Shown here: positions 49,573 to 58,877 of the stretch, piece by piece
How the letters are laid out: each line of letters begins with the position of its first letter
Position numbering within the stretch: the stretch's first letter is position 1
NCBI RefSeq assembly: GCF_003944765.1
Contig: NZ_RWIU01000002.1
Location: 124,001 to 188,000 of the forward strand
Direction of reading: 5' to 3'
Length of the DNA stretch: 64,000 nt
From: Hymenobacter perfusus
Lineage (GTDB): Bacteria > Bacteroidota > Bacteroidia > Cytophagales > Hymenobacteraceae
Made by a program: the position numbers and the translations under genes
Notes under the pieces: model-generated
The model's database searches: none
Seen by the model: only the letters and a program-made list of their open reading frames with translations
Told to the model about the DNA's origin: nothing

Positions 49573-50679
49573 TTAATCGACCTGTTTTAAATGCAACACC
49601 GTAGCCAGTCGGCGCAGGCCTTCGCGCAAAATCGGCTCGGGTACCGCGTAGGAAATCCGGATGAAACCGGGGGTGCCGCAGGTAGCACCATCTACTACCT
49701 CCAAGCCACCCCGTTGCAGGCGGCCCACCAGCTCCGCCGACGCTTCGGCGGCCGGCAGCTCCGGCCGGACATACGCCCGCAAGTCAGGAAACGCATAATA
49801 GGTAGCCTCCGGGGCCACGGGCGGAATCCGGGGAATTTCAGCGAGCAGCTCCAGCATGAGGCGGCGGGTGGGCTGCAGCTGGTGCACCAGCCCGCCGGCC
49901 ACACTGGCCGCGGCCCGCGTGACGGCCAAGGCTGCTTCCTGAACCGGTGCTGCCACCGCGCCACCCGTCGCTCGTTGCGCAGCGGCGCAGGCCCGGGCAA
50001 TAGCCAGCGGAGCCACTAAGTAGCCAATGTTCCAGCCAATCAGCCCCAGTGACTTGCTGAACCCGTTTACAACCAGATGCTGTCCGTGAGGATCCGGAAA
50101 TTCCAGCAGCGAAGGAACAGGCCGGGCCGCAAAGGTCATCAGGTTATATATCTCGTCACTGAGCACAAACAGGTCCGGGAACTCCCGCGTGATGGCCAGC
50201 AAAGCCGCCAGCTCCTCGCGGTGGTACACGCGGCCGGTGGGGTTGTTGGGGTTGGAAAGGAGCAACACGCGCGTACGGGGCGTGAGGGCAGTGCGCAATA
50301 ACTCCGGCGGCAAGGCATAGTTATCGGCGGCGGAAAGGGGCAGCGCGCGCACAACGCCACCGGCCCGGGTTATCAGCTCTCCGAAACCAAACCAGTTAGG
50401 CGTGGGCAGCAGCACTTCATCACCGGGGCGTAGCACGGTTTGGAGCAGCAGAAACAGGGCGGCTTTGGTTCCCGGCGTTACCACCACGTTTTCGGGGCTG
50501 GCGTGGGCCGCCGGCACCTCTTGGCCGCGTTGCGCAATGGCCTCGCGCAACGCAGGTAAACCGGCCGCTTCCGGCACTGGCAGCGGCCCGGCCTGAATGC
50601 TGCGCACGGCCGCTTCGGCGGCCACGGCCGGCGTGAGAAACGCGCCGTAGCCGGAAGCCAGGCTGATAGATTCGGTCAT
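49573..50679 (-). CDS. Class I/II PLP-dependent aminotransferase, possible EgtE-like role
   Basis: 368 residues from ATG 50679. Fold-type I signatures: VVVTPGTKAALFLLLQTVLRPGDEVLLPTPNWFGF, NPNNPTGRVY, DEIYNLMTF, and PLP lysine K209 in VNGFSKSLGLIGW. The usual arginine after the lysine motif (GWRxGY) is replaced by N217 (GWNIGY). The C-terminal substrate arginine is kept (FIRISYAVPEP). It starts 21 bp after egtD on the same strand. Ergothioneine synthesis needs a PLP-dependent C-S lyase (EgtE) as the last step and none is annotated nearby, so this gene is a candidate. An ordinary amino-acid aminotransferase is equally possible. Confidence 0.85.
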   Translation of the reverse strand: MTESISLASGYGAFLTPAVAAEAAVRSIQAGPLPVPEAAGLPALREAIAQRGQEVPAAHASPENVVVTPGTKAALFLLLQTVLRPGDEVLLPTPNWFGFGELITRAGGVVRALPLSAADNYALPPELLRTALTPRTRVLLLSNPNNPTGRVYHREELAALLAITREFPDLFVLSDEIYNLMTFAARPVPSLLEFPDPHGQHLVVNGFSKSLGLIGWNIGYLVAPLAIARACAAAQRATGGAVAAPVQEAALAVTRAAASVAGGLVHQLQPTRRLMLELLAEIPRIPPVAPEATYYAFPDLRAYVRPELPAAEASAELVGRLQRGGLEVVDGATCGTPGFIRISYAVPEPILREGLRRLATVLHLKQVD

Positions 50680-50700
50680 GAGAAACACCTGACTACCTGG

Positions 50701-51702
50701 TTAAGCCGGCCGTAGCAGCACGTCGGCAAAGAAATCCTGCTCATCTGTAAAAACGTGCTGTACGCGCAGGCCAGCAGCCTGAGCCACTTCCGCAATACTG
50801 GCGCGGGTGAACTTGTAGGAGTTTTCCGTATGAATCATCTCCCAGGCCGCAAAGGCTACTTCCCAGCCTACTGCGGTAAAACGAACGGTCTGGGCCCGGG
50901 TGCTGACCAGGAAAGACCGCACCGCGCCGCTCAATGGGTCGTAATCAGTATAGTGCTGCCAGTGGTCCAAATCGAAATCGGCACCCAGCTCCCGGTTGAG
51001 GCGGTGCAGCAGATTAAAGTTGAACGCCGCCGTTACGCCCTGGGTATCATCGTAAGCCGCCCGGATACGGCGCGGGTCTTTCTGCAGGTCGAAGCCTACC
51101 AGCAGCCGGTCATCGGCCGTAAGGGGCTGGGCCAGGTTTTGGAGGAAGCGGTGGCGGTCATCGGGCAGGAAGTTGCCGATATTGGAACCCAGGAACAGCA
51201 CCGCCTTACGGCCCGGCCGACTGGCCATCAGGCGCAGCGCATCCGCGTAATCGGCCACTACGGTTTCTACGCGCAGCGCAGGCAGCTCAGCACGCAGACT
51301 GGCAGACAGCCCATCCAGCGCCGCCGCCGAAATATCAACCGGTACGTAGGTGAACTGGGCGCCGCTGTCGAGGAGCTGGCGCAACAGGATTTTGGTTTTC
51401 AGCCCGTCGCCGGCCCCCAGCTCCAGCAGGAAAAAATGTTCGTCCGGGTTCTGCGGGCGCAGTTCGGCGGCAATGGCGGCCTGGTGGCGCGTGAGCAGCG
51501 CAAACTCGGTGCGGGTGGGATAATACTCCGGCAGGGCCATAATCTGCTGAAACAGGCGGCTGCCTTCGTCATCGTAAAAATACATGGATGACAGTGCCTT
51601 GAATTGTCGGCCCAGGCCTTCCTGAACGTGCCGGGAAAGGTCGGTAGCCACAAATTCGGGCGGTGCTGCGGGAGTGGTGAGACTGGTGGTAGCAGAGGAC
51701 AT
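50701..51702 (-). CDS. egtD: EgtD L-histidine N-alpha-methyltransferase
   Basis: 333 residues. EgtD-type methyltransferase: LGRQFKALSSMYFYDDEGSRLFQQIMALPEYYPTRTE at the start, the SAM site FFLLELGAGDGLKTKILLRQLL, VPVDISAAALDG, and FLGSNIGNFLPDDRHRFLQNLA, later FNFNLLHRLNRELGADFD. It trimethylates histidine to hercynine. It follows egtB by 129 bp on the same strand. The N-terminal 15 residues are low complexity. Confidence 0.94.
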   Translation of the reverse strand: MSSATTSLTTPAAPPEFVATDLSRHVQEGLGRQFKALSSMYFYDDEGSRLFQQIMALPEYYPTRTEFALLTRHQAAIAAELRPQNPDEHFFLLELGAGDGLKTKILLRQLLDSGAQFTYVPVDISAAALDGLSASLRAELPALRVETVVADYADALRLMASRPGRKAVLFLGSNIGNFLPDDRHRFLQNLAQPLTADDRLLVGFDLQKDPRRIRAAYDDTQGVTAAFNFNLLHRLNRELGADFDLDHWQHYTDYDPLSGAVRSFLVSTRAQTVRFTAVGWEVAFAAWEMIHTENSYKFTRASIAEVAQAAGLRVQHVFTDEQDFFADVLLRPA

Positions 51703-51831
51703 AGGGGAGAGGGTCGTTTGCCGGACCGGGCGTAGCAGGCAGAAAGTATTCGCGCGGGGCTACCTCTGGTGCTACCCCGAACCGGCCCTAGTATGCGTTG
51801 GAGAGAGGAGGTCGGTGAGCAGGCCCGGCAG

Positions 51832-53127
51832 CTACCGCGCCAGCCGGATGCCGGTGAACTGCCAGCGTTTATCGGCCTGGAAAAAGTTGCGGTAAGTGAG
51901 GCGAATGTGGCTTTCGGGAGTAGCGCAGGAGCCGCCGCGCAGCACCAGTTGGTTCACCATGAATTTGCCATTGTACTCGCCCAGCGCACCGGCCGCGCGC
52001 TGGTAGCCGGGGTAGGGGTGGTAGGCCGAATACGTCCATTCCCAGGCGTCGCCCAACAGCTGGTGGCACTCGTCGGGGGCGGCATCTGCGGGTAACGGCT
52101 GCGGATCGAAGAGGCCACTTTCCAGGAACGTGCCACCGGCCGCAGTGGCCCCGAAATGGCGGGCGGCAATTTCCCATTCCTGCTCGGTAGGCAGGCGGTG
52201 GCCACGCCAGTTGGCATAGGCATCGGCTTCGTAAAAGCTGACGTGGGTGACGGGGGCCGCCATGTTCACCGGCTGGAGGCCGTGGTGCGTGAAGCGGTGC
52301 CAGCGGCCGTGGTGCAATACCCAGTAGAGCGGAGCTTCCCAGGTTTGCTGCTGCACCAAATCCCAGCCTTCACCCAGCCAGTAGCGGAAGTCCCGGTAGC
52401 CGCCGGCCTCCATGAACTCCAAGTACTCCGCGTTGGTAACCAGGCGGTTTTGCAATTCAAAATCGGCCACGTAAGTGTCGTGCGGGGCCTGTTCGTTGTC
52501 AAAGCAGAATCCTTCCTCCTCAAAGCCTATACGGTGCACACCGCCCGGCACCGGCAACCACGCCACCGGCGGCGCGGAGTGGATAGGCGCCGCTGGTGGC
52601 ACCGTTTGGTAGGCCGGCGCCAGCGGACTGGTACTCAGAATGTACTTGATATCAGTGGCCAGCAGCTCCTGGTGCTGCTGCTCATGCTGCAGGCCCAGCT
52701 CAAACACCTCCCAGCAGGCGGCTGGCAGGGTATCGGCAAGAGCCAGCAGCTGCTCCATATGCTCATCTATGTGCTGACGGTAGTGATAGACTTCTGCCAG
52801 CGCGGGGCGGGAGAGGGTGCCCCGGTCGGCGCGGTTCACGCGGGAGCCCAGGGAGTTGTAATAGGAGTTGAATAGGAAGGCGTAGTCGGGATGAAAAACC
52901 TGGTAGCCGGGCAGGTATTCACGCAACAGAAAGGTTTCCCAGAACCACGTGGTATGAGCCAGGTGCCACTTCGGGGGGCTTACATCAATGACGGGCTGCA
53001 CCACCGTGTCTTCAGGCAGGAGCGGGCGGCACAGCGCCTCCGACTGCTGACGAACCGCCTGAAAGCGGAGAACGGGCGAAGAAATAGCGGGAGCAGATAC
53101 CGAAACGGCAGCAGGAGCAAGTGACAT
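51832..53127 (-). CDS. egtB: EgtB iron-dependent sulfoxide synthase
   Basis: 431 residues from ATG 53127. The N-terminal DinB_2 domain has the iron ligands H58 (WHLAHTTWFWE), H148 and H152 (HEQQHQE). The C-terminal FGE-sulfatase domain includes the conserved ending GGSCATPESHIRLTYRNFFQADKRWQFTGIRLAR. EgtB joins a thiol donor (cysteine or gamma-glutamylcysteine) to hercynine. The HEQQHQE and WHLAHTT motifs fit the bacterial EgtB type outside Actinobacteria. EgtA and EgtC are absent, which suggests cysteine is used directly; this is inferred. Confidence 0.94.
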   Translation of the reverse strand: MSLAPAAVSVSAPAISSPVLRFQAVRQQSEALCRPLLPEDTVVQPVIDVSPPKWHLAHTTWFWETFLLREYLPGYQVFHPDYAFLFNSYYNSLGSRVNRADRGTLSRPALAEVYHYRQHIDEHMEQLLALADTLPAACWEVFELGLQHEQQHQELLATDIKYILSTSPLAPAYQTVPPAAPIHSAPPVAWLPVPGGVHRIGFEEEGFCFDNEQAPHDTYVADFELQNRLVTNAEYLEFMEAGGYRDFRYWLGEGWDLVQQQTWEAPLYWVLHHGRWHRFTHHGLQPVNMAAPVTHVSFYEADAYANWRGHRLPTEQEWEIAARHFGATAAGGTFLESGLFDPQPLPADAAPDECHQLLGDAWEWTYSAYHPYPGYQRAAGALGEYNGKFMVNQLVLRGGSCATPESHIRLTYRNFFQADKRWQFTGIRLAR

Positions 53128-53224
53128 AGGCAGTGGGTAAAGGGCCGGATATACAGATAACGGCAAACCCGGCCAGTAGTTTTGACCACACTGGCAGCCG
53201 GTGAAACCGTGCGCGCTTCGCAAG

Positions 53225-53250
53225 GCTGCTCCGTAGTTATACGGAGCAGC
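53225..53250. promoter_or_regulatory. Perfect palindrome in the egtB/KGG divergent gap
   Basis: GCTGCTCCGTA (53225-53235) and TACGGAGCAGC (53240-53250) form an 11-bp perfect inverted repeat with a GTTA spacer. No T-run follows, so it is not a typical terminator. Its place between divergent stress genes suits a shared operator, but no regulator is known. Confidence 0.45.
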
Positions 53251-53394
53251 TCCTCAGTACAAAGTGGTATTTTGGCTGTATCTGCTGGTATTTAGTGGTT
53301 TCGTGCGTTACTATTCGCAGCCATAGGCCGTAAGCAAACGACCTTCTGATACGAAGAATCTACCTGTCCAACTAACTACCCAGCCAACTCTAGC

Positions 53395-53634
53395 ATGAAT
53401 ACCAAAGCTGCCACTCGCCCCACCACTCCCGAGACTCCCGTAACCAAGCGTCCACGCGGCTTTGCTGCCATGGATGCCGCCACCCAGCGCCGCATTGCCA
53501 GCGAAGGGGGCCGTGCCTCGCATCTGAGCGGGCGCGGGCACCGCTTCACCTCAGAAGAAGCCCGCGCCGCCGGCCGTAAAGGGGGGCAGGCCAGCCGTGG
53601 GCGCGATAACACCCAGGGCAACGCCGCAGAGTAA
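53395..53634 (+). CDS. KGG-motif general stress protein
   Basis: 79 residues, very hydrophilic. Two KGG-type repeats: FAAMDAATQRRIASEGGRAS and FTSEEARAAGRKGGQASRGR. This matches the stress-induced KGG family (YciG, Con-10, GsiB-like), which is expressed in dry, osmotic or stationary-phase stress. It is divergent from egtB, consistent with a shared stress response. The tail after the last repeat is short and polar. Confidence 0.85.
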   Translation: MNTKAATRPTTPETPVTKRPRGFAAMDAATQRRIASEGGRASHLSGRGHRFTSEEARAAGRKGGQASRGRDNTQGNAAE

Positions 53635-53781
53635 GCTGCTGAGGATAAAAACGGAGCCGGTTCTGCCGGTTTCGTTGCCTTACCGCGCCGCCTTCCTGAC
53701 CGGAAGGCGGCGCCTGCGTTTCTGAGGGGCGTATATTGCCGCTGCTATCTGCCTCCGGTTCTTTACTTGCCCCGTCTGTCT

Positions 53782-54852
53782 ATGCTCCAGCTGCGCTACT
53801 CCCACCGTGTTCTGCATTTTAACTTTCCGGCTCGCACCTCCCGGGGGGCTCTCACGGAGCATACCGCGTACTATCTGCACCTCTCTGACACCAACCAGCC
53901 GGAAGTGACAGGCATTGGTGAAGCCGCTCCGCTGGCTGGCCTTAGCCCCGACTACCGTCCCGATTTCGTTTCTGCGCTGGAAGGCCTCGTGCGAGAATTC
54001 AACCGGCAGCAGCTGTACGACCTGCGGCCCGAAGAAGCCGCCGGGCTGGTTGGTCCTGAGTGGCCGGCCCTGCGCTTTGCCCTCGAAACCGCTGTCCTCG
54101 ACTGGCAGAATGGCGGCCGGCGCGTGCTGTATGATAACGCTTTCAGTCGGGGCGAGGCGGGGCTGCCCATCAACGGGCTGGTGTGGATGGGCGATGCGGC
54201 CTTCATGCGCCGGCAGATTGAGAAGAAGCTGACGGAAGGCTACGACTGTCTCAAGCTCAAAATCGGGGGGCTGGATTTCGCTGCCGAGCTGGAAATCCTG
54301 CGGGAAATCAGAGCCGTGGCCGGCCCCAGACAGCTCACTCTGCGGGTAGATGCCAACGGCGCGTTCAGCCCTCAGGAGGCTCTGCCAAAGCTGGAGCAGC
54401 TGGCCCGGTTTCAGCTTCACTCCATCGAGCAGCCCATCGGGGCGGGGCAGTGGCACGCTATGGCCGAAATCTGCCGCCTCTCGCCCGTGCCCGTGGCCCT
54501 GGATGAGGAGCTGATTGGCATCACCGAGCCCGCGCAGCAACAGGAGTTGCTGGACCTGACCCGGCCAGCTTTTCTTATCCTGAAGCCTACTTTGCTGGGC
54601 GGGCTGCAGGCCAGCTTGAACTGGGTGGCGCAGGCCGAAAGCCGGCAAATCGGCTGGTGGCTCACTTCCGCGCTGGAGTCTAACATCGGGCTGAACGCGG
54701 TCAGCCAGCTGGCGGGTTCCTATGCCACACCCGGCTTTCCGCAGGGACTAGGCACCGGGCAGCTGTACCACAACAACCTAGCCGCGCCGTTGCACATCCA
54801 CACCGGGCAGCTGCATTACCACCCCACCGGTCTGTGGGAGCTGCCGGCGTAG
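53782..54852 (+). CDS. menC: o-succinylbenzoate synthase
   Basis: 356 residues from ATG 53782 (MLQLRYSHRVLHFNFPARTS). Enolase-superfamily OSBS residues: K158 and K160 in CLKLKIGG, D190 (RVDANGAF), E216 (IEQP), D241 (LDEE) and K268 (LKPTLLGG). It dehydrates SHCHC to o-succinylbenzoate in menaquinone synthesis, the respiratory quinone of this phylum. Other men genes are not in the window, so the gene is apart from a men cluster. TATATTGC (53732-53739) may be a weak -7 element. Confidence 0.9.
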   Translation: MLQLRYSHRVLHFNFPARTSRGALTEHTAYYLHLSDTNQPEVTGIGEAAPLAGLSPDYRPDFVSALEGLVREFNRQQLYDLRPEEAAGLVGPEWPALRFALETAVLDWQNGGRRVLYDNAFSRGEAGLPINGLVWMGDAAFMRRQIEKKLTEGYDCLKLKIGGLDFAAELEILREIRAVAGPRQLTLRVDANGAFSPQEALPKLEQLARFQLHSIEQPIGAGQWHAMAEICRLSPVPVALDEELIGITEPAQQQELLDLTRPAFLILKPTLLGGLQASLNWVAQAESRQIGWWLTSALESNIGLNAVSQLAGSYATPGFPQGLGTGQLYHNNLAAPLHIHTGQLHYHPTGLWELPA

Positions 54853-55004
54853 CGCACGAAGGGCTTTTGATCCGCTCATTTTACACAGTTTACAGAAACT
54901 ATTCGGGACTAGAACCCGCACTTTAGTGTTCAGCTTTGTGTCGCAAACAAACGGTTCATCGAAAGCGTTTGTTTCAGTAACTTCAGGGCTCTTTCACTCC
55001 GGAT

Positions 55005-56282
55005 ATGTTGCTGCGAATCTGTGCGCTACTGCTGTTTTCGGGCCGCGGCCGGGCGGGGGGGCTTGGGCTGCTCGTACTGCTGCTGGCCGTTGGGGCCGCT
55101 TCGGGGCAGCCGGCCGCCTTCCGGTTCGAAAAAACCCGCACCCGGCATGTGCAGCTGCCTTTCCTGTTGCAGCGTAACCTGATTGTGGTGGAAACCTGGC
55201 TCAATGGCAAAGGCCCCTATAATTTCCTGTTGGATACCGGCATCGGCACTTCCCTGATTACCGATCCGGTGCTGGCGCAAGAGCTGGGTCTACCGCTGGA
55301 AGGCCGGTTTCTGGTGGCTGGGGCGGGGGAGGAGCGGCCCCTGGAAGCCTTCCAGACGGCGGCCGATGTGAGTTTGAGCGGTGGCATCCGGGCTCCCAAG
55401 CTGCCGTTCCTGATTTTGTCAGATGACGTGCTGAACCTTTCGGGCTACGTGGGCATGCCCATTCACGGCCTGTTGGGCTCCGACGTGTTTCGCAGCTTCG
55501 TGGTGGAAATTGACCCCGAGCAGCAGCACCTGACCATGTACGCCTCAGCTTCGTACCGGCCGCCGCTGGGCCGGCGCTGGGCTAGGCTGCCGCTGGATAT
55601 GGAAGGCCGCAAAACCTACCTCACCCTGCCCGTGCAGCTCACCGATTCCCTGACGCTGCCCCTGAAGCTGGTGCTAGATACTGGTGCCGGCCACGCCCTC
55701 TCGCTGGAAACTACTTCCGATGCCCGCCTGCAGGTACCAGCCACCCGCCTGCGCACGCCGCTGGGCCGGGGCCTGAACGGCAACATCAACGGGTATCTGG
55801 GCCGGGTGACGGCTTTGCATCTGGGCCGCTACCGCCTGCCTACCTTGCTCACTTCCTTCCCCGATGCCGCCGATGTAGCTTCCCGGGTGGAAACGCCCCG
55901 CAACGGCAACCTGGGCTTCGAGCTGCTGAAACGGTTCAAGGTTATTATCGACTACGAGCGTAATACTCTGCTTCTGCGGCCGAACGGCATGTTCCGGGAG
56001 CCGTTCGAGCATGATATGTGTGGGTTTGACCTGCTGGCTACCGGCCCTAACTACCGCAACTACAAGGTGCTGCGCATCGAACCCGAAAGCCCTGCCGCCC
56101 GGGCCGGCATCACCGTAGGCGATGAAATTCTGTCCATCAACTTGATGCCAGCGGAGTATCTCAACCTGAACCAGTTCAGTAAGATGCTGCACTCCGAAGA
56201 CGGCCGGCAACTGCTGTTTATCGTGCGGCGGAGCAACGGTGAGCTGTTTACCACCACCCTGCGTCTGAAACGGCAGATTTAG
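55005..56282 (+). CDS. Retropepsin-like aspartic protease with PDZ domain
   Basis: 425 residues. Signal or anchor near the start (GLGLLVLLLAVGAASG). Two aspartic protease half-sites: FLLDTGIGTSLI with D77 and KLVLDTGAGHALS with D225, so both lobes of a pepsin-like or fused retropepsin active site are present. A PDZ domain occupies about 340-425 (VLRIEPESPAARAGITVGDEILSIN). The two DTG motifs in one chain mean it need not dimerise. It is probably an envelope protease; the substrate is unknown. Confidence 0.85.
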   Translation: MLLRICALLLFSGRGRAGGLGLLVLLLAVGAASGQPAAFRFEKTRTRHVQLPFLLQRNLIVVETWLNGKGPYNFLLDTGIGTSLITDPVLAQELGLPLEGRFLVAGAGEERPLEAFQTAADVSLSGGIRAPKLPFLILSDDVLNLSGYVGMPIHGLLGSDVFRSFVVEIDPEQQHLTMYASASYRPPLGRRWARLPLDMEGRKTYLTLPVQLTDSLTLPLKLVLDTGAGHALSLETTSDARLQVPATRLRTPLGRGLNGNINGYLGRVTALHLGRYRLPTLLTSFPDAADVASRVETPRNGNLGFELLKRFKVIIDYERNTLLLRPNGMFREPFEHDMCGFDLLATGPNYRNYKVLRIEPESPAARAGITVGDEILSINLMPAEYLNLNQFSKMLHSEDGRQLLFIVRRSNGELFTTTLRLKRQI

Positions 56283-56460
56283 CCTGGACGTGTTGCGCGG
56301 CCGGCCTCGGGAACGCGCGGTTGGGTGGGCCGGGCTGCGGCATGTGAACGTAGCCAGGGGGCTTTTTTCGGGGTTTTCAGCCGAGAGCCTGGCAAAATCA
56401 GTACATTAGAAGCCCATCGTTTCGGTCTGTTCCCTTATTCGCCGCTCCGTCCGCCCATCC

Positions 56461-57612
56461 ATGGCTCAACCTTCCGCTGCGCTGCCTCAGCCATCCCCCG
56501 CTATTCTGGCGAACCAGCATATCTACAGTGATTATTTCGATGAACACTTCGTTGAAACGCTTGACCGGAACATTCTGCAGTTGCTGGATCGGGTGTGGTT
56601 CCGGTCCAAGCTGATTGGCTTCGAGAACTATCCTCAGCGCAATAACCCCGAACGGCCGCTCATCTTCGCTTCCAACCATTCGGGCATGGCTTTCCCCTGG
56701 GACGCTATGGTGGCCCTCTCGCACCTGTGGCGCGTACTGCCCGATTTGCGCGACCTGCCCCGGCCCTTGTCGGCCCCCATGCTTTCCCAGTCGGCCCTGA
56801 TGAACCCGTTTCAGGTGCAGGATTTCTGGAAGCGCTGCGGCTGCGTGGATGCCACCACGCTCAACTTCGAGACGATGATGTACTACAATGACCACAACCT
56901 GATGCTGTACCCCGAAGGTGTGCCGGGCATCGGGAAGGGGTTCAATAACAAGTATCGGCTGCAGCGGCTGGCCACCAGTACGGTGCGTATGGGCATTTTG
57001 CACCGCACCGATATCATCCCGTTCTACACCATCAACGGCGAGTACTTGAACCCCTACACGTATAGCTGGGAGTGGGTGAACCGGCTGAGCAAGAAAATTG
57101 GAATTCCCTTTATTCCCATGGGCCCCGTGATTCTGCTGGTATTACTACAGCCGTGGTTTTTCTATATGGCCTTTCCGGCCAAGCTGACTTTCGTGCTGGG
57201 TTCTCGTATCAAGCCCTACGAGCTAACCAACAAGACTACCGATGAGTTGACTCGTTCCGAGTACGAGGACCTCTCGAACCAGGTACGTGCCCGCATGCAA
57301 ACGGAAATGGACGCCGCCGTGCAGCAGCACGGGCAGCACCCCTATCAGTGGAAAGAGCTGTGGCAGCGCATCAAAGAAAACTGGCGATACTTTCCGTTTT
57401 TCCTGCCCTGGGCCTGGCCGGCACTGTTCCGCGAGTTTGAGCGGCAGTACATGCGTCACGGCCGGCGCGACTTCGACCTGGATTTACGCAGCCCTGGTGC
57501 CTACTGGCGCATGTTGTGGCGCAACCCCTTCACCCTCACCTTCTTTATTCCCGTATTAGGCTGGATTCCCATTGCCATCCGGGGGTACAAGGGCCATCGG
57601 ATTAATAAGTGA
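56461..57612 (+). CDS. PlsC-like lysophospholipid acyltransferase family protein
   Basis: 383 residues. The acyltransferase site is LIFASNHSGMAFPWDAMV with H73 and D81. This is HX7D spacing rather than the classic HX4D, a variant seen in some glycerol acyltransferase relatives with NHSG...PWD motifs. A second motif, LYPEGVPGIGKGF, matches block III (EG). A hydrophobic segment (VILLVLLQPWFFYMAF) is in the middle and another at the end. Membrane glycerolipid synthesis is the likely role. Confidence 0.83.
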   Translation: MAQPSAALPQPSPAILANQHIYSDYFDEHFVETLDRNILQLLDRVWFRSKLIGFENYPQRNNPERPLIFASNHSGMAFPWDAMVALSHLWRVLPDLRDLPRPLSAPMLSQSALMNPFQVQDFWKRCGCVDATTLNFETMMYYNDHNLMLYPEGVPGIGKGFNNKYRLQRLATSTVRMGILHRTDIIPFYTINGEYLNPYTYSWEWVNRLSKKIGIPFIPMGPVILLVLLQPWFFYMAFPAKLTFVLGSRIKPYELTNKTTDELTRSEYEDLSNQVRARMQTEMDAAVQQHGQHPYQWKELWQRIKENWRYFPFFLPWAWPALFREFERQYMRHGRRDFDLDLRSPGAYWRMLWRNPFTLTFFIPVLGWIPIAIRGYKGHRINK

Positions 57613-57740
57613 TAAATTCAGAGGGCAGGGCTGATCGGCCTGCCACTGCCTGCTTTTCAGCCCCAGCCATTAGTACCCAGCCTCCGGAAGAATGAACGCG
57701 TAGCGCATCCTTCAAGCAAGAAATTCCCACCGCCCACCCA

Positions 57741-58676
57741 ATGCCTTCTACCCAACACCTGCTGCTCAAGCAGCTGCTCACGGCCGCCACCGGCCCGCTG
57801 GCCCGGCGGCGGCCCCGTCTGCCGGCCATGCGTCTAGCTTTCGAGTTGATGTCTTTTGGCCAATTGATGCCCTGGAACGTGTTTTTGGAAGACGCGGATA
57901 TTGATGGCATGCCCGGCGAGTGGGTGCGGCCAGCCCAAGCTCAACCTGGGCGGGTGCTGCTCTACCTGCACGGCGGGGGCTACGTGCTGGGTTCCCTGAA
58001 CACGCACCGGGCCCTGGTGGGCACGCTGGCCCAACGTTGCGGCGTGATGGCCCTGGCCATCAACTACCGCAAGGCCCCCGAGTACCCGTTCCCGGCTGCC
58101 CTCGATGACGCGCTGCTGGCTTACCGCTGGCTGCTGGCGCAAGGATACAAGGCCGCCAACATCATGGTGGCCGGCGACTCGGCCGGGGGCGGGCTGGCAC
58201 TGGCGCTGCTGGTGGCTCTGCGTGACGCGGGTGATGCGCTGCCGGCCGCCGCCATCGGCCTCTCGCCCTGGACCGATCTGCTCCTGCCGGCCGGGAAGCT
58301 GCGGCGCGTGGCCCTTGAGGAAAGCCAGGTGCTGGAAGCGTTGGAAATCCGGGGCTGGGGGCCACTTTACGCCGCTGAAACTTCCCTGGCCCACCCGTTG
58401 GTGTCGCCGGTGCAGGCTGACTTGCGCGGGTTACCGCCCTTGCTAATTCAGATTTCCGACGCCGAGGTGCTGGGCGACGATGTGCAGCACTTTGCCGCCA
58501 AAGCCCGGGCTGCCGGCACGCCGGTGACCCTCCAGGTGTTTGAAGGGCTGGTGCACTGGTGGCATCTGTTTTGGCGTTTCCTGCCTGAAGCCCGCACCGC
58601 CCTGGATCAGGTAGCCGATTTTACGCGGCAGGTGTGGCCTGCACCATCTGCTTACGTCCCCCGGCGGGCCGCCTGA
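57741..58676 (+). CDS. Alpha/beta hydrolase (HSL-type esterase)
   Basis: 311 residues. The hormone-sensitive-lipase family oxyanion motif HGGG is at 77-80; the nucleophile S147 is in GDSAGGG; the aspartate is in QISDAEVLGDD, and the histidine in LVHWWHLF. It should hydrolyse short acyl esters. The start at 57741 (MPSTQHLLLKQLLTAA) is the only one with a reasonable N-terminus. It is on the same strand as the acyltransferase gene, 128 bp upstream. Confidence 0.9.
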   Translation: MPSTQHLLLKQLLTAATGPLARRRPRLPAMRLAFELMSFGQLMPWNVFLEDADIDGMPGEWVRPAQAQPGRVLLYLHGGGYVLGSLNTHRALVGTLAQRCGVMALAINYRKAPEYPFPAALDDALLAYRWLLAQGYKAANIMVAGDSAGGGLALALLVALRDAGDALPAAAIGLSPWTDLLLPAGKLRRVALEESQVLEALEIRGWGPLYAAETSLAHPLVSPVQADLRGLPPLLIQISDAEVLGDDVQHFAAKARAAGTPVTLQVFEGLVHWWHLFWRFLPEARTALDQVADFTRQVWPAPSAYVPRRAA

Positions 58677-58773
58677 AGCGCAAATAGGCCGCTAAATAGA
58701 GCTTTTTTGGTGTGTCAACCCGATATGATTAGAAAAATATATCCTCAGGTTCAACTATATAGCCGTGTTTTCG

Positions 58774-58781
58774 TAGGTTTG
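58774..58781 (+). promoter_or_regulatory. -7 promoter element of the phasin-like gene
   Basis: TAGGTTTG, an exact TAnnTTTG match, about 95 bp before the ATG in an AT-rich interval. Confidence 0.6.
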
Positions 58782-58877
58782 CTGAAAGTATTCGGCTTGC
58801 ATACTACTTAGTCTGAAGACTGTTTTCGCGTTTTCCTTTTATTCTTTTCTCACTCCCTTACTTAACCGCCCAGTTTC

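Noticed and set aside
51832..53127. OvoA-type ovothiol synthase
   Set aside because: OvoA carries a fused C-terminal methyltransferase; here the methyltransferase is the separate EgtD gene.
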